A stretch of 64,000 nucleotides of DNA from Burhinus oedicnemus (Eukaryota > Chordata > Aves > Charadriiformes > Burhinidae), in assembly GCA_008921705.1 (NCBI GenBank), contig VFFE01006975.1:273703-337702 (forward strand), read 5' to 3'. The position numbers were made by a program, and so were the translations under genes. Below are positions 26,662-38,885 of this stretch, piece by piece; position 1 is the stretch's first letter, and each line of letters opens with the position of its first letter. Below the pieces are notes generated by a model that saw only the letters and a list, made by a program, of their open reading frames with translations, had not been told where the DNA came from and did no database searches.

Positions 26662-28777
26662 GCAAGCACGTTTAACCTTCCTCCATAACATTTTCTGCTC
26701 TCTGAGTATATTCAGCTCAGGATTTCCCAAGACTGATGTGATTCTCAGTAAGCCACACTGGGTTCCTCTTTCAGCTGCTTGTCCAATCTGTGAACATCAA
26801 CAATTCTAGCACCATTCTGAACAAGGCACAAGCTTTTAGAGAGAAACCTGTTACCCTCTACAATGGTGCAAAACCACAGTTACTCTAAAGCCTTTAGCTG
26901 AGTCATTTTTTATTTGTGAAATGTGAACAAGGAAGAGACTTTGACCAAGACAGTTAATAAGTATAAAAGAGGAAATTCAGGGGGAACCAGTTTTATGATT
27001 ATGCCTCTAAAGTCTTGCACTACTTTAGCTATGCAAATTGATTAGTGCATTTTAATTCTCTTGTTAATATGGACTTTTCCACTCCTGCATGTTATTTATG
27101 TCAATATAAACCAGAAAGGGAATCCAGCCCAAGGGTTTTGTATCATCCTTGAATCTGCTCCTCCTCCTTTTTTGCAAATTAGAATAACAATATCACAGTC
27201 TTGAATAACATTACATTGTTCTACTCCTATAAGCTACAGTCATCTTTTTTAGCCATAGGGAGATTGAAGCTAAAAGAGAAACAAAATCCAATCCCAGTTA
27301 CATCTCTGCAGTGGTGATGTAAGACCCCAGGCAGATGGTTTTCGTATTCTGATGCCCAGCCTTCTATGTTTTCTGGATGTGGCTCTTAGCATCCTGGGGC
27401 TGTTTGTTTGCATTAAGAGGTGTACATTGAGCAAGCCTCTTCCTCAGAATTCCTGACTCTCCTTGTTGCTTCTCTCCCCACATTTCAGTTATCTAACATA
27501 TGAATACAACAAGCACTGCAATAATTAGGACATCATATGGCATTCACAAATTATGCTAGAGCAATTCCAGCATTGGTGGAATGGATAAGTAGTCAGAAAG
27601 AATAAAATAAGCAATGCTACTGGTGTGAGATGAAGATCACTAAAGTCAGCGTACCCACATAAGAGATAAACACTAAGTAAGTTAATTGTGTGTACAAGCC
27701 TGCACTAAGGGAACATTTTTAGCATTGTTCTCATTCCAGATGAAGTAGCACCACAGGTTTGAAGGGTGTGTTGAACTCATTTGCAGAGGTGGATGCCATT
27801 CATGGTGTATTTCTCTGAAGATGATCTTTCTTATATTTGACTTCCCTCAGTTGGGTGAGAAGTTGTCTAATGTTTGCCTGCCTATCATTGTATTGCCATT
27901 TACCAGTCATAATGAGTATTTAGTGTTTTCAATTATTTGCTGCTTCATTGAAAACACAACAGTCATTGGAGTCATTAAGGGATACTTAATACAATCCACT
28001 AAATAATAAAAAGAATCAGAGAGCGTGTATAAACTATGAGCTCTCGCTGGCCTGGCTGTCAGCTGGGAATGTGAGCAAACCATACCCACCAGCCATCATA
28101 GTCATGCTAACAAAAGCTTTGAGGCACATGCAAATATGCAGATAGTCAAATGTTCTTAGGTTGTGTCTCTGTCGAAATATTACAGCTGGGGTTGGAGAAG
28201 AGTCTTCTGCTGATGTAAACCGCACGTCCTTTATGGATGGTTGCTCATATATGCAGAGTGTCAAAAATTTTAGTGTAGACAACCCCATCTGGAATTTTCT
28301 CCCTCATAATACATTTCCTCCCAACTGAAATACTTCAGCTACTTGGATGAAAATTGTCTTTCAAATTAAATAGCTGGCTTCATATTTTCACTAAACATTT
28401 TTTAATGATGTGGAATAGACACGATGTGGGCCACAGAAGCAAGAACAAGTTATGCAGGGAAGGTTGGTGGGTGACCTCCCAGGATGTCAGCTTCTTCACA
28501 AAAAGCCTCAGGACACCCTTTTCTTTGTTTCTACATAGCAGATGCAAAGCACCCAACCCCTTTTTTTCCTGAGGACAAATCACTTCCAAGTACATCTGGT
28601 TGAGCATGAAGAATGAGAATATGAATACAGACAATTACGATGGAGTAGAGGCCTTGTAAATTTATACCCAAACTTACCCCCTGGTAACTCATTCATCTGC
28701 GTGTTTGGACAGGATGCATGTGAAATAGTGGGACAATAAAAGCTGTTGTTATGCTGAAAGATGTTAATAGCTGGCCT

Positions 28778-29135
28778 CGGGGTGAGCTGGGTTTCCAAGA
28801 CAATCACAGATAACACAGCGGAAACGTTAGGCTCAGGAGAATGAATTCTCAAGCCTTTATTTTGTAAAATAAAGAGACGTGGGCTGTCTCGGAGTGGGGG
28901 CTGTCGAAAGGGATAGGTTTTCCAGGATCTTATTTTTATGGAAAAGTACTTCGGGGGACAGCGGGGTATCTGAAGTGCTGGTTACACAGATGGAAATATC
29001 CAGCAAACATAATTATAGACGACTGTACCTCGGCAGGTGAAGGTCTAAAGAAATGTCAGAGGGCGCTGGGTATCGGCCCCTTCTGCACCTTTTGCGAGAC
29101 ACCGTTCAGCCCATCTGCCAGCCTGCAGCACCACG
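28778..29135. promoter_or_regulatory. CpG cluster (candidate regulatory element or non-coding promoter)
   Basis: I count 15 CpGs in 358 bp inside CpG-poor DNA. A donor-like CGGCAG/GTGAAG sits at 29033-29044 on the + strand and a 109-codon frame opens at 29053; neither is recognised. Confidence 0.35.
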
Positions 29136-32100
29136 CTGGGAGCAAAAGGAGATGCTTGACAAAGAAATATTGCATGCAACTACTTTGGCAGCCTTTGGAT
29201 GGTTAGAGATGTTTGAAAAAAACTTTCTTAAAATCCAGTCTTTTAGAAAGTGGGGCTATAATACAGACCTGTCCTCACCAAGGAACCGGTATGCAGTGAA
29301 GGTCCTTTTCTCTCTCCTTTCTGTGCCTTTTCACTGCTGTCTCTACACAACCTGCTGTCTCACAGGGAAGACACTATTGTAATCTCAGCACTAGCTGGGG
29401 GCGTACGTTCTTAGAGCTGTGGATGGTTTCTGATAGTTCCTGAGTCCAAATCTGGATCAGCTTGGTTCCGTCTGAAAATAGTGCCCTCTCCAAGGTGATG
29501 CTTTTGTGAAAAGGCTCAAAAAACTAGAATGGATCTCCTACTATGTATGTAGGTGAACATAAAAAAATTATTTGTGTTTTGAGTGTATTCCATCTAGTCT
29601 AAATGTAACTGTCTAAATGTTGGCTTCTAGTCTAAACAAGCGTGTACGTTTGCTCTGCGGTTAGTAGGAAAAGAATGACGCTTTCAGAAACTGATCCCAT
29701 TTCTCTTGGACGACCATCTTAGGATGAGACAAATGATCTCTGTGAGGTGTTTCTCTCTCCAGTGACTACAATAGAAACCAAGACACCTTGCAGGTCAGCT
29801 GCCTAAGCTCAGCTGAAGAGAATCCTATCCAGAGTTCAGCAGCCATTGACAGAAGGTTTGCTGCATGTGCCCCGTATACTACAAGCTAAAAAAACCTTTC
29901 CAGAGCCTACACCACAGCTGTCAAGCACAAACCGCACAAGTATTCTCTGCCAGAGGAAGAAAGCAAAGATACCCTGAGGGTAATGCACAGAGAATCCTAG
30001 GAAGTGCTTGCTCGCACCTCAATTTGGACATGTGACTGGTGGCAGAATGGCAGATGAGCAAGTAAGAAACTGGAACTTTCCTAGGCAGTGCTAGTTGTCA
30101 TAGCTGAGACCCGCTGATGTGATGAGGCAAACTGGTAACAGTGTATCAGAAACTTTGAAGGGATAAACACACTCCAGAAATCCCAGTCCCAAAAGTTGCA
30201 CAAGCGGCTAACAAATGTGGAAGAGTGCCCATTTTGGTCTTGGCATCCATAAAGTATGTAAAGCCATTTCTTTATTTTAGCTTTCATGTTCTTCTTGCCC
30301 TTCTTGTCAAAAGAGATAGTTTAGATCAAGTCACTTAAGTCCATGCTGAAACAAAATGTACTTTTGTGATTAATACCTATGAAAACTCAGAGTGACATGG
30401 TAATAAAACCGTAAAGGTTTGGGTTCCTTCAGGGAAATCCAGTTGCACTCACTTTGTTGTCAGAATAATGAGGTCTCTATTTTGTGGTCATAGAGTTAAT
30501 GCATTTGAAGCAGGTAGAATGATTTTCAAATCAGAGGCACCTCTTTGGAAGCAAAGAAGTAAAACTTTTAAAAAATGGCTGGTTCTCATATACCCACATG
30601 ACACACCATTATGGATTAAGTGTCCATAAAATGTTGATGCTCTGTAATCCCATACTATGCTCGAGAGATAGCAAACCATTCCACGGCACAGCATTAAGCC
30701 TGTTGTTCCTTTATAATTACCCTGGGTAGTGCATGCAATTTGCTGTAACACAGGTTCAGACAACAGTTGACTGCATGTATTCTTTTAATTGTTGATCCCA
30801 TTGGGGTTAATAGGTACATCATCAGTGACGTATAACTTCAAGCATTGGGTTTTACGTATTTGGTGATTTTGGCTTCAGTTTTCATTACGTTTGATGAATA
30901 TGGACAGATGCAAATGCTATTTGTAATGAAATATCAGAAATATTTTAGCCAATGTAGGGGTCAGAGCAAGCTTCCACTCTCCTTATCATTTCACTTTTTG
31001 TCCTTACTGAGAATATTACATCACCATGCCAGATACATTGTATTGGCTCATTCCTGAAGGTGAGTTGCTGGGACTGACTGTTGCTGCTTTGGAAGAGAAG
31101 GTATTCACATTTTTGGATAAAGCAGTGATGAAGCTGGATAAACACAAATGTACTGAGGGCTGATGTTTCAGATCAGGTGAAGGATTTGGACTTCAGGAAA
31201 TTTACTGAATGTTCCTTGTGCTTCAGTTCACCCAGAGGGAAAACTTAAGCAAACAGTAGCAGTCACACTGAGAAACAGATGCCAGCTTTTGAAGCAGGGC
31301 AAGCACAGGACAACAAATACAAAATGATGCGAGACAGAGAGCAACTAATGGGTGATGGACAGTTGCTTTCAAGATGGTCAAATACGCAGTGTTTCTAACG
31401 TAGTGCTTAGTCACGAGTGGTCTCTTCCCATTACTGAGCACAGTGAGCAATAGTGCTGGCGTGTTCTGCCATCCAAGGAAGGAGACATTATAATATTCAC
31501 CCACCTCAAACAACAAACATGAGATGCACTGCAAAATTGGTGAGTTCAAGTCAGATCACTGAATATGCAGCAGCTTACACTGTAAGGTGAAGTGGTCTTG
31601 TATCCCCTGATACAAGCTAAGGGAAAGTAGGTCCCTGTGGCAAAAATGGGGGCCCTTTAGTTCATTCCCACCCTGAACCCCCACATCCTCCTTCCCTGAG
31701 CACTTACTGTCAGATCTGAAGCAATGAGGACTTTCCACTGGAGTTAGGAGAGGAATACATCTCATTACAGGCACCAGGAGAATCCTGGTAGGAACTGTAG
31801 AAGGAAGCGAGAGGGGGAAAGATGTGTGGAGCCCACTGAGGAGAGACTGATGCATACAAAGAGACTAGAATTTAAGATTATACTGAAAACAACCTCACTT
31901 CATCTGGCCTGATTTAGATTTTTACTTGAGTATAAGTTGAATCATAGTCTTGAAATATCCTTTTCTCTCCACTGACTGTAGTCGGTGTCTGGTGCAGATG
32001 AAGTTGTCTGAACTGTAGCTGTCTGTGGTGAGCTGGATCCGGCCCCATATGAGGGAGAGTAAATTCGCCTGTGCAAATCCCAGTTTGAGCATTTGGGTAT

Positions 32101-34685
32101 TGCTTCCTCTTTCAGTGCAACCTGCCTGTACAGCCATTTCTACAATCCCAGCAGACTAATTATTACAAAAATTCTCTGTCATTGCTTTGCAACGGTCCAT
32201 AGCTTAACTAATTTAAAAATGCAAATGAATGCTAAATTGCAGTTGAATCTGAACCATCTCCTTCTTCCTCTCTCTCTCTCTTTTTTTTTTCCCCCCCTCT
32301 GCTGGGAAAAGAAAAATACAGCAGACATTAAATGCTGATGGTGAAAATCAATCTTTCAGATTTGAGGTAATTTTGAATTAGGTCCCGGTGCCAGGGATAG
32401 TGACATCATGAGAATTGCTTAATTGATCCATGATTTGAGGAGAAGCAGCTTGGACTTGATCCTCCCTTTGTCCTTAAAGAGAGAAATAAATACTGCAGTC
32501 TTCAGCTCTTTTCACTGGGAAACTTTCATACTCAAATGATCTCAAATGTTAGGAAGAGGAATTCAAGAAGAACATCAGCAAGAGCGTGAGCTAAAACACA
32601 TCCCCTTGTACTGCCATTGTCCTCATGTTAGAGCTGTGTTTTGCAATCACATGTGGGTGATGTGCCTAGGTGGTTACGAAGAATCAGCTGACAGGGTGTT
32701 ATCTCTTTAGCATCTGTAATTAGCTGGTTAAGCTGTTGGTACGTTCAGACTCTACAATACTAGTCAAGATTGTCTCATTATCTCATGGTCCTCATCTATC
32801 TTTACCTGCTGACATTAACTTTTCTCTGAGACAGTAATTCCTTTGAGGAAGAGGCTATGCTATAGCTACATATTTGAGGGGGACATGAACAACATCTAGC
32901 ACCATGATTTGTGGTCTTTAGCTGCAGGATCACATAGTAGTGGTAACCATTCATAGACAGTCTTGTTGCTTTCCTAGTGCCAGTACTGCATTTTAACATC
33001 AGCACTGAGATCGAATGCTGAGGAACGGGACTCTTGAGTACTTAGTAAGCCACTGATGGGCTCAAAGTTAGGTATTGGGACGGTTTCCCTTCATGGACAG
33101 TATATGGCATAAGATCACCTTGTGGTGTAACTGAGTTAGGTACCCAGAGAAGAATACCTGAAACAAGACTCCTTTGTGTTTCAGAGTTAGGGATAATAGA
33201 CCTTCTTAAGGATTCATACTCGGCTCATATATTGATGATCATCTTCATAATAAATAAAATCTTGCTGAAAGAAACGTAGCAAATTACAAGAATCACCCCA
33301 GAGGGCAACTGGTGGCAGCTGTATACACAGGAGTACATTGGTGTTCACAAAACATTTTTCCTATTTTGCAAATTGATGCAGAGATGAAATTTCATGAGTG
33401 TTTGTCGACACTTGCACACAGCAGACAGATTTCTAAATGGGTTCTGCACAGAAGATAGAAATTCAAACTCCAGTCCCCAGTGTGTCCCTCGATCTTTTAC
33501 AATCCCATGATGTTTGCTGGGCTGATGTGCAATGGGAGGTAAACATGGTTCTTTGGAGCTGTGAACCCCCTTGCTGCCCCAAAGCAGATGCACACAGACA
33601 CACACATCTCCCCGCCCAGATCCCAGACCAGCACGGTCTGTGTTGGACGGACTGGTTTTTCAATTAGGATTCAAACATCACAATGATAGAGTCTTCCTAA
33701 TCCTTCTACAAAGGTGTGTGTGGTTAATCAAACTGTAATGTCTCAGGCCCTGGGTAGTTTTGTTTATCATCAGCTTAGTGCCAAATCTCCTGGGACGTGT
33801 TCAGCGGTTCAGGATGTGCAATGTGCTCCCAGCCCTCGCAGGGCAGGGATGGCTGCTCCTGGCTGTACAGCAGATGTAGCTGTTGCGTTGCCCAATGTGG
33901 ACTCTTAATAGCTGCTGGGAGGAAGAGGAGCCCTTGACCTTCTCTTCTGTGCAGAACAGCATTAAGCGTATTGGTCGGGGTGCAAATGTGCTTGTGAGAA
34001 AGCACAGATAATTTTCTATGTAGACCAACCACATTCAAAGAGGGAGCGAGGGGCAAAGGGGAAGAAAGAGTTGTTCTTTCCTGCGTTTGCCCAGAGGGGG
34101 TCTCTTCTTCTGCCCTGGGTTCCCCCAGGGATTCTACCTAGATGTTAGCTGTGCCGGCCCAAGGTTTGCTGGCTCTTGGTTTCCTGGGAGCGTGGTAGCC
34201 CATGTTTACAAAAACGATTGTCTAGTTGGTTTTTGTTTTAGTGGTGCTCCATTTTCCTGTGTTCCTGAGGGAGAGGAAAACCAATTGCTGAAAAATCTGG
34301 GTCTCTGTAGTAACAGGCTGGCAGTTTTTGTAAACTGAGCGAGAACCTTATTGACGTTTGTCTGTATATGCCTATTAAACGCCTCAGGAATATTGTGGCA
34401 ACTAGGGATAACCAGCACATAGAGAAGGCATGGCCTTGAGAATTTCCTCAGACACTCCCCTGGCCTTGTGTCCAGGTGTAAGGTGACAGAGGAGCTGTTA
34501 TCCAGGCTGCAGAAGCCCTAATGGCCAGTCATGCTTGTTGCACTACAGATTTGTATTGTCAGTGACGCTTTTGTAGGAGCCTTTATAGCCACATATGGCA
34601 GGCTTAATTTTGGATGCTTATATGAGGCTAAATCCTGATCTTGGGGACACCATGGTTAAAGTGACATTTATTATTATATTCATTT

Positions 34686-34781
34686 CAAAGTAAGCTGTAG
34701 GCTTACTTTGGGAACAGAATCTGAACAAATATCCCTTCCAGATGAAGGGAGAAAATGTACCCTTTGCAGTGGAAGGGTACA
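34686..34781. other. Three consecutive perfect stem-loops
   Basis: Stem 1: CAAAGTAAGC (34686-34695) with GCTTACTTTG (34701-34710), 5-nt loop. Stem 2: TCCCTTC (34732-34738) with GAAGGGA (34744-34750), 5-nt loop. Stem 3: TGTACCCTT (34756-34764) with AAGGGTACA (34773-34781), 8-nt loop. No known RNA family recognised. Confidence 0.8.
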
Positions 34782-35139
34782 AGGAGGAAAACCTTGTATC
34801 CTACCACAGTCCCTCAGTGTACAGCGCAGAGGGCTGCAGGTCTGTGTGTGTCTTCTCCATGTGTGCTTCCGTTTGTGCTTGTGAGAGGCTGCCTGTCTCC
34901 ATGAGTCGCGGCAGCCCCTCACTGCATGCACAGCTCTGTCTCTTCGGTCTAGGTAGACAGCTGCACCTATAGCTGGGTGCGCATGTGCCTGGGCCTGTGG
35001 GTCATAACAAGCCATCAGCATGCACCGAATCCATCCCTTGAGCATAAAAGCTTATGTCTCTTACGCCTCAGAGTCTGTTTGGGGGAGAAAGACTGAAACT
35101 GAACCTCCTCTGTGGGCGTGTGTCAGAATCCCATATATA

Positions 35140-35159
35140 TGTGTTTGTATACAAACACA
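35140..35159. other. 20-bp perfect palindrome flanked by TA and CA dinucleotide runs
   Basis: The two halves TGTGTTTGTA and TACAAACACA abut without a spacer. (TA)n lies on the left, (CA)n and (TA)n on the right. A second palindrome, TTCTATAT/ATATAGAA, sits at 35633-35648. Confidence 0.85.
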
Positions 35160-35825
35160 CACACTTATATATATGTGTATGTATTTTTGGGTTTCCATGT
35201 TATGTGAGGGTGTTTTCTCTGTGATTCTGTGCTAGTAGGCACAAAAGCAGTATTGAAGATTAATTCCATTTAATTTTAATGATAAAGAACATTGCAGTCA
35301 CAAAAGGTTTGCCATCAGTGTTCGAGGACATTAAGTATTTGGGTTTTTTTTAGTTGCAGGATAATAATGTTCTGGTGTAAATGTTTTATAATTATCTCAT
35401 GAATTATTCACAGTTAACTTGATAACTTGACATTTTATGGGATATGGTCTCTAGAGTGCAAGGAGAGAGGGAAAATTTAAAAATAAATGTGAAGACAGGA
35501 CCCAGCTGCAACAATGAGTAAGCACTAAGGCCTCTGATTTATTTTCTGTCTGCACTGAAGGCTGGTTTCATTCTTTTATTTATATTTTTGTGGTGATGAG
35601 CCACAGAATGTGAGTAAATGGATGAGGTTATTTTCTATATATATAGAAGGAAAAGAAAAACTGGGAAGGAAATCAAACTCCCTTCACTATTTTTTAATCT
35701 GAAAGTGGTGCTTGAATTATTTCACCTATTGTTCTGGAGCTCAGAGGTTCTATTATTGTTGATATAATTTCTGTCTGGTGAAGCATTAGTTAAAACCAGC
35801 ATGGATTTTTCTTTAAGCATATTTC

Positions 35826-35975
35826 TGTGCCTTTTTTCTCCCTTCCCCTTTCCTTCTCCTTCCCTGTCTCCTCTCTTCTTTCATCCTTATTCACATTCCA
35901 ATTATGTTTTTCTTTTTTTCTCTTTCCTTTTCAGTTCCTGTCTCTGTTCCTCTGGGCTTGTCTATTTTTCTCCAC
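35826..35975 (+). repeat. CT-rich (polypyrimidine) tract
   Basis: Long pyrimidine-biased stretch with runs such as TTTTTTCTCCCTTCCCCTTT and CTTTTTTTCTCTTTCCTTTT. The phenylalanine/serine-rich open frame across it is compositional. Confidence 0.75.
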
Positions 35976-36722
35976 TTCTCTCTGATTCTTTCACCACTCC
36001 TCATCTTTCAATATTTTCTTCTGTCTACAACTACCTCTTTGTTTTCTCTATTGCTAACAGGATCTTAATGATATCTGCTGAAGTCCATGAATCTTAACCC
36101 AAATCAGCTGAAGAAAGAATCAGACCCAAAGAAGAGTTACCGCAATGTAATGAAACATGGTGACAGCTTCTGGAAGAAGAGTGTTGAAACTCATACCTGG
36201 ACATCCAGTCTGAATGTCTATCAGGCCTTGATAACCAAAATGCACTGGAAAGAAATGCAGTAACTTCCTTGCCATACCACAGAGATTGATGGCGTAAAAT
36301 ACCCAGATGGCAACTGGAGAAGTCTCCCAGCTTGCCAAGTATCCATGAATCCAAGTGTAAAAGAGAACATGGCAAATGACACTTAACCCCAATATGGTCA
36401 AAGGCTGCCCTCATACCCAGAGAAACAACTGCTGGCTAATACAGGACTGAGACCTCCAGGGACTCTCCAGGAGCAATGTCTCCTCTCTGGAAGACAAAAG
36501 CTTGATGCAAACTCCAAGATCTTCTCTGTATGGGCAGTGGGAAGGGAACAGTATAATGTTTGGGATGCTTGGCCAGAAAGCATCCAGGTGCTTAGCTGTG
36601 TTGAAGTTTATTGCACTGGAGTTTCCATAAAGAGTTTTCATCAATCAGGAATACATGTACTTTTTCAAAGAAACTCGGGGGGGGCTGCAGAGCCTGATGG
36701 ATGTGCTTATAAATTTCAGAGT

Positions 36723-36746
36723 GGCAATCTGGAGGGCAATTTGGAG
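36723..36746 (+). repeat. 12-bp tandem duplication
   Basis: GGCAATCTGGAG is followed directly by GGCAATTTGGAG. Confidence 0.8.
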
Positions 36747-36980
36747 GGTAGATGGCAAGACATGAGTCATTGTAGAAAGATGAATTCACAAGCAGGACTT
36801 TGTAGAGAATGAATCTGAGAATGAAAGAGTGATTCCACCAACCTGCTTCATTCATTTATTTACATTTATGCTATAAAATGAACAGCGGAGGAAAGCCAAA
36901 ACTTGCACTGATAATTTTTCTTCTTTTTCCCAACCTTCTTTTAGTTATTAAACTGCTCTGAATACACCTTTCAAAGGACA

Positions 36981-36995
36981 TTTTTTTTTTTTTTT
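36981..36995. repeat. T15 homopolymer
   Basis: Fifteen consecutive T. No transposon tail structure around it. Confidence 0.9.
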
Positions 36996-38819
36996 GGCTC
37001 GCTGTTTATTATAGCTTCATCAGCCTTGAAATGGGAGCTGTAGGCAGCTTGATAAATGGATTGAAAAGTTGCTTCTGCCAGAATCAAACTAACGAAAGTC
37101 CTTCAATATCCATAAACCCTTTTGTTTTAGTGGTTCTAAAACAAGCACTATTTCCCTCAGAGCATCATTGAAGAGTGATGCACCAATATCCCTCAGTATT
37201 TCAGCAAAGGAATTTCTTTATCCAGTTATGCCGAGGACAGAGGTTCGTCACTGGACTCAGCCTGCAGCATCAGGTATGGTAGAGGGAGTGTGAGAGAGAC
37301 AGTCCTAAGGGAGGCTGAGCAAATCTTGACTCCAAAATGTACTGGGCAGATCAATGGAGTAGATGAGCCAAGATGTGTGAAGTTGGGTGCTACTCACAGA
37401 GACTAGGAGCTGTCCTGTTTCCGTACAGCTATTTTTTAACCTAGATACTTTCTAAACTCTCCCTTTCTTTCCAATTCTTCTTTAAATATGGACAGCTAAA
37501 TACATTCCTGGTTCAGACCTTTTGTCTTCAGCACACTTGCTAAGTTCCACAGCTGGTCCAGCCTGGCAGTAAAGCAGGGCTTTAGCTACTGTGATTTATC
37601 GATGGAGGTAAGTGGTTCAGTCCCATCTGTGAAGGTACAAAACATTCATAAGAAAATAAATACCCCATAAGAAAGTGGCAATGGATCATCAGTTGCAAAG
37701 CTCCCAAACAGCTAGGTGAAGACATGTTACATTTCCTGCTGTAGTAAATATCACAGATGTTGCAGCAAAGGATGAGGGGTGAAAAAGAACAACAACAGAA
37801 CCCCCTAAAACAAACAAACAAAGGAATGAAAATGTCTGACTACTTAGAGGAAGGACCAGTGGTGGATCCTGGGGGCAAAATGACAGAGGTTTGTGTTCCT
37901 TTCCCACTAACCTTGTTTCACCTCTACATGCAAAGCTGATTGATATGCAAAGCAAAGAATGTGAATGTCCCCTTGGCCTAAGCTCACTGGTATGTAATTT
38001 GCCAATATGGATCATACTGAGAACAGTGCATCCCATGCTCCTAAGGCAGTTTCCAGTATGGAGCAAGACGGCAGCACCCAAGGGCTGCTGCAAGGATGTC
38101 TGATGTAAAAATGGGCTCTGCTAGAGGCAACAGTCTTCTTGTCTCTGTTTCTACCCATTGTTTGCCTGATTTCTGACTGTCTGTGTCATCACTGGGCTGC
38201 GAGGTTCCTGGGCTGGTTAGGGACACATCTTCCAAGTAATGACTCCAGTGCCATGGCCGTACTGTGGGCATGTTTCCAAATTATGGAGAGCCAATATTAC
38301 TGAGTTACTGCAGCGGCCCCACCCTGGCTCTTTTTTTACATCTGCTCCAGTCCCTCTTAAGAACTGTCTGGCTTCAGAAAGAACTTTGCTGTTCCTTGAG
38401 GCAGGAGGTAAGTGTGAGTGGAGAAGGACAGAGAGATGGAGACTGCCTTTCTCTTGCTGGAAAGATGTGGCGTGCATGAGGCCATGCAGACAGGAATACT
38501 AATGGGAATAAGAGGTAAGAGATCAGAAGGTACCTTGACCCTTGGGATTCTCTGGTTGTTTAGAATGCGTATTGCAGTTTGTTTAACACCAAAGGATAAC
38601 CAATCATTCACAGGAAAGAAGCTAATGGTGACGATCAATATTTCTATTGCTGTGCTAGAAAAATAGCAGAAAAGGAATGGGTTTTTATCTACTACAGTAA
38701 AGCAGAAGAAATATATGATTAAAGCTTCTTGTAGAAGGGGCCAACAGAGGATTTGTTCAATGCTGGCTCTCATTTCTCTCTTGAGCTTCAGTGAATGTGT
38801 GTGGATGATGTGTATCCTG

Positions 38820-38885
38820 CACTTCAGATGTGGCCTGACTGGAGGCAGGGCAGAGGACAGCTCTGCCATCCTTGATCTAGAGAGA
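38820..38885 (-). repeat. Possible CR1 fragment
   Basis: CACTTCAGATGTGGCCTGAC followed by TGGAGGCAGGGCAGAGGACA resembles the CR1 segment that normally reads CTCCAGRTGKGGCCTCACCA..CAGAGTAGAGG. The match is short and the flanks do not continue it. Confidence 0.3.

Noticed and set aside
29122..29145. RE1/NRSF-like site (CAGCACCACG) in the CpG cluster
   Set aside because: Only the left half matches; the right half does not fit the consensus.
35801..36097. 98-codon phenylalanine/serine-rich frame resembling a membrane protein
   Set aside because: Pyrimidine-rich DNA encodes F, S, L and P by composition alone.
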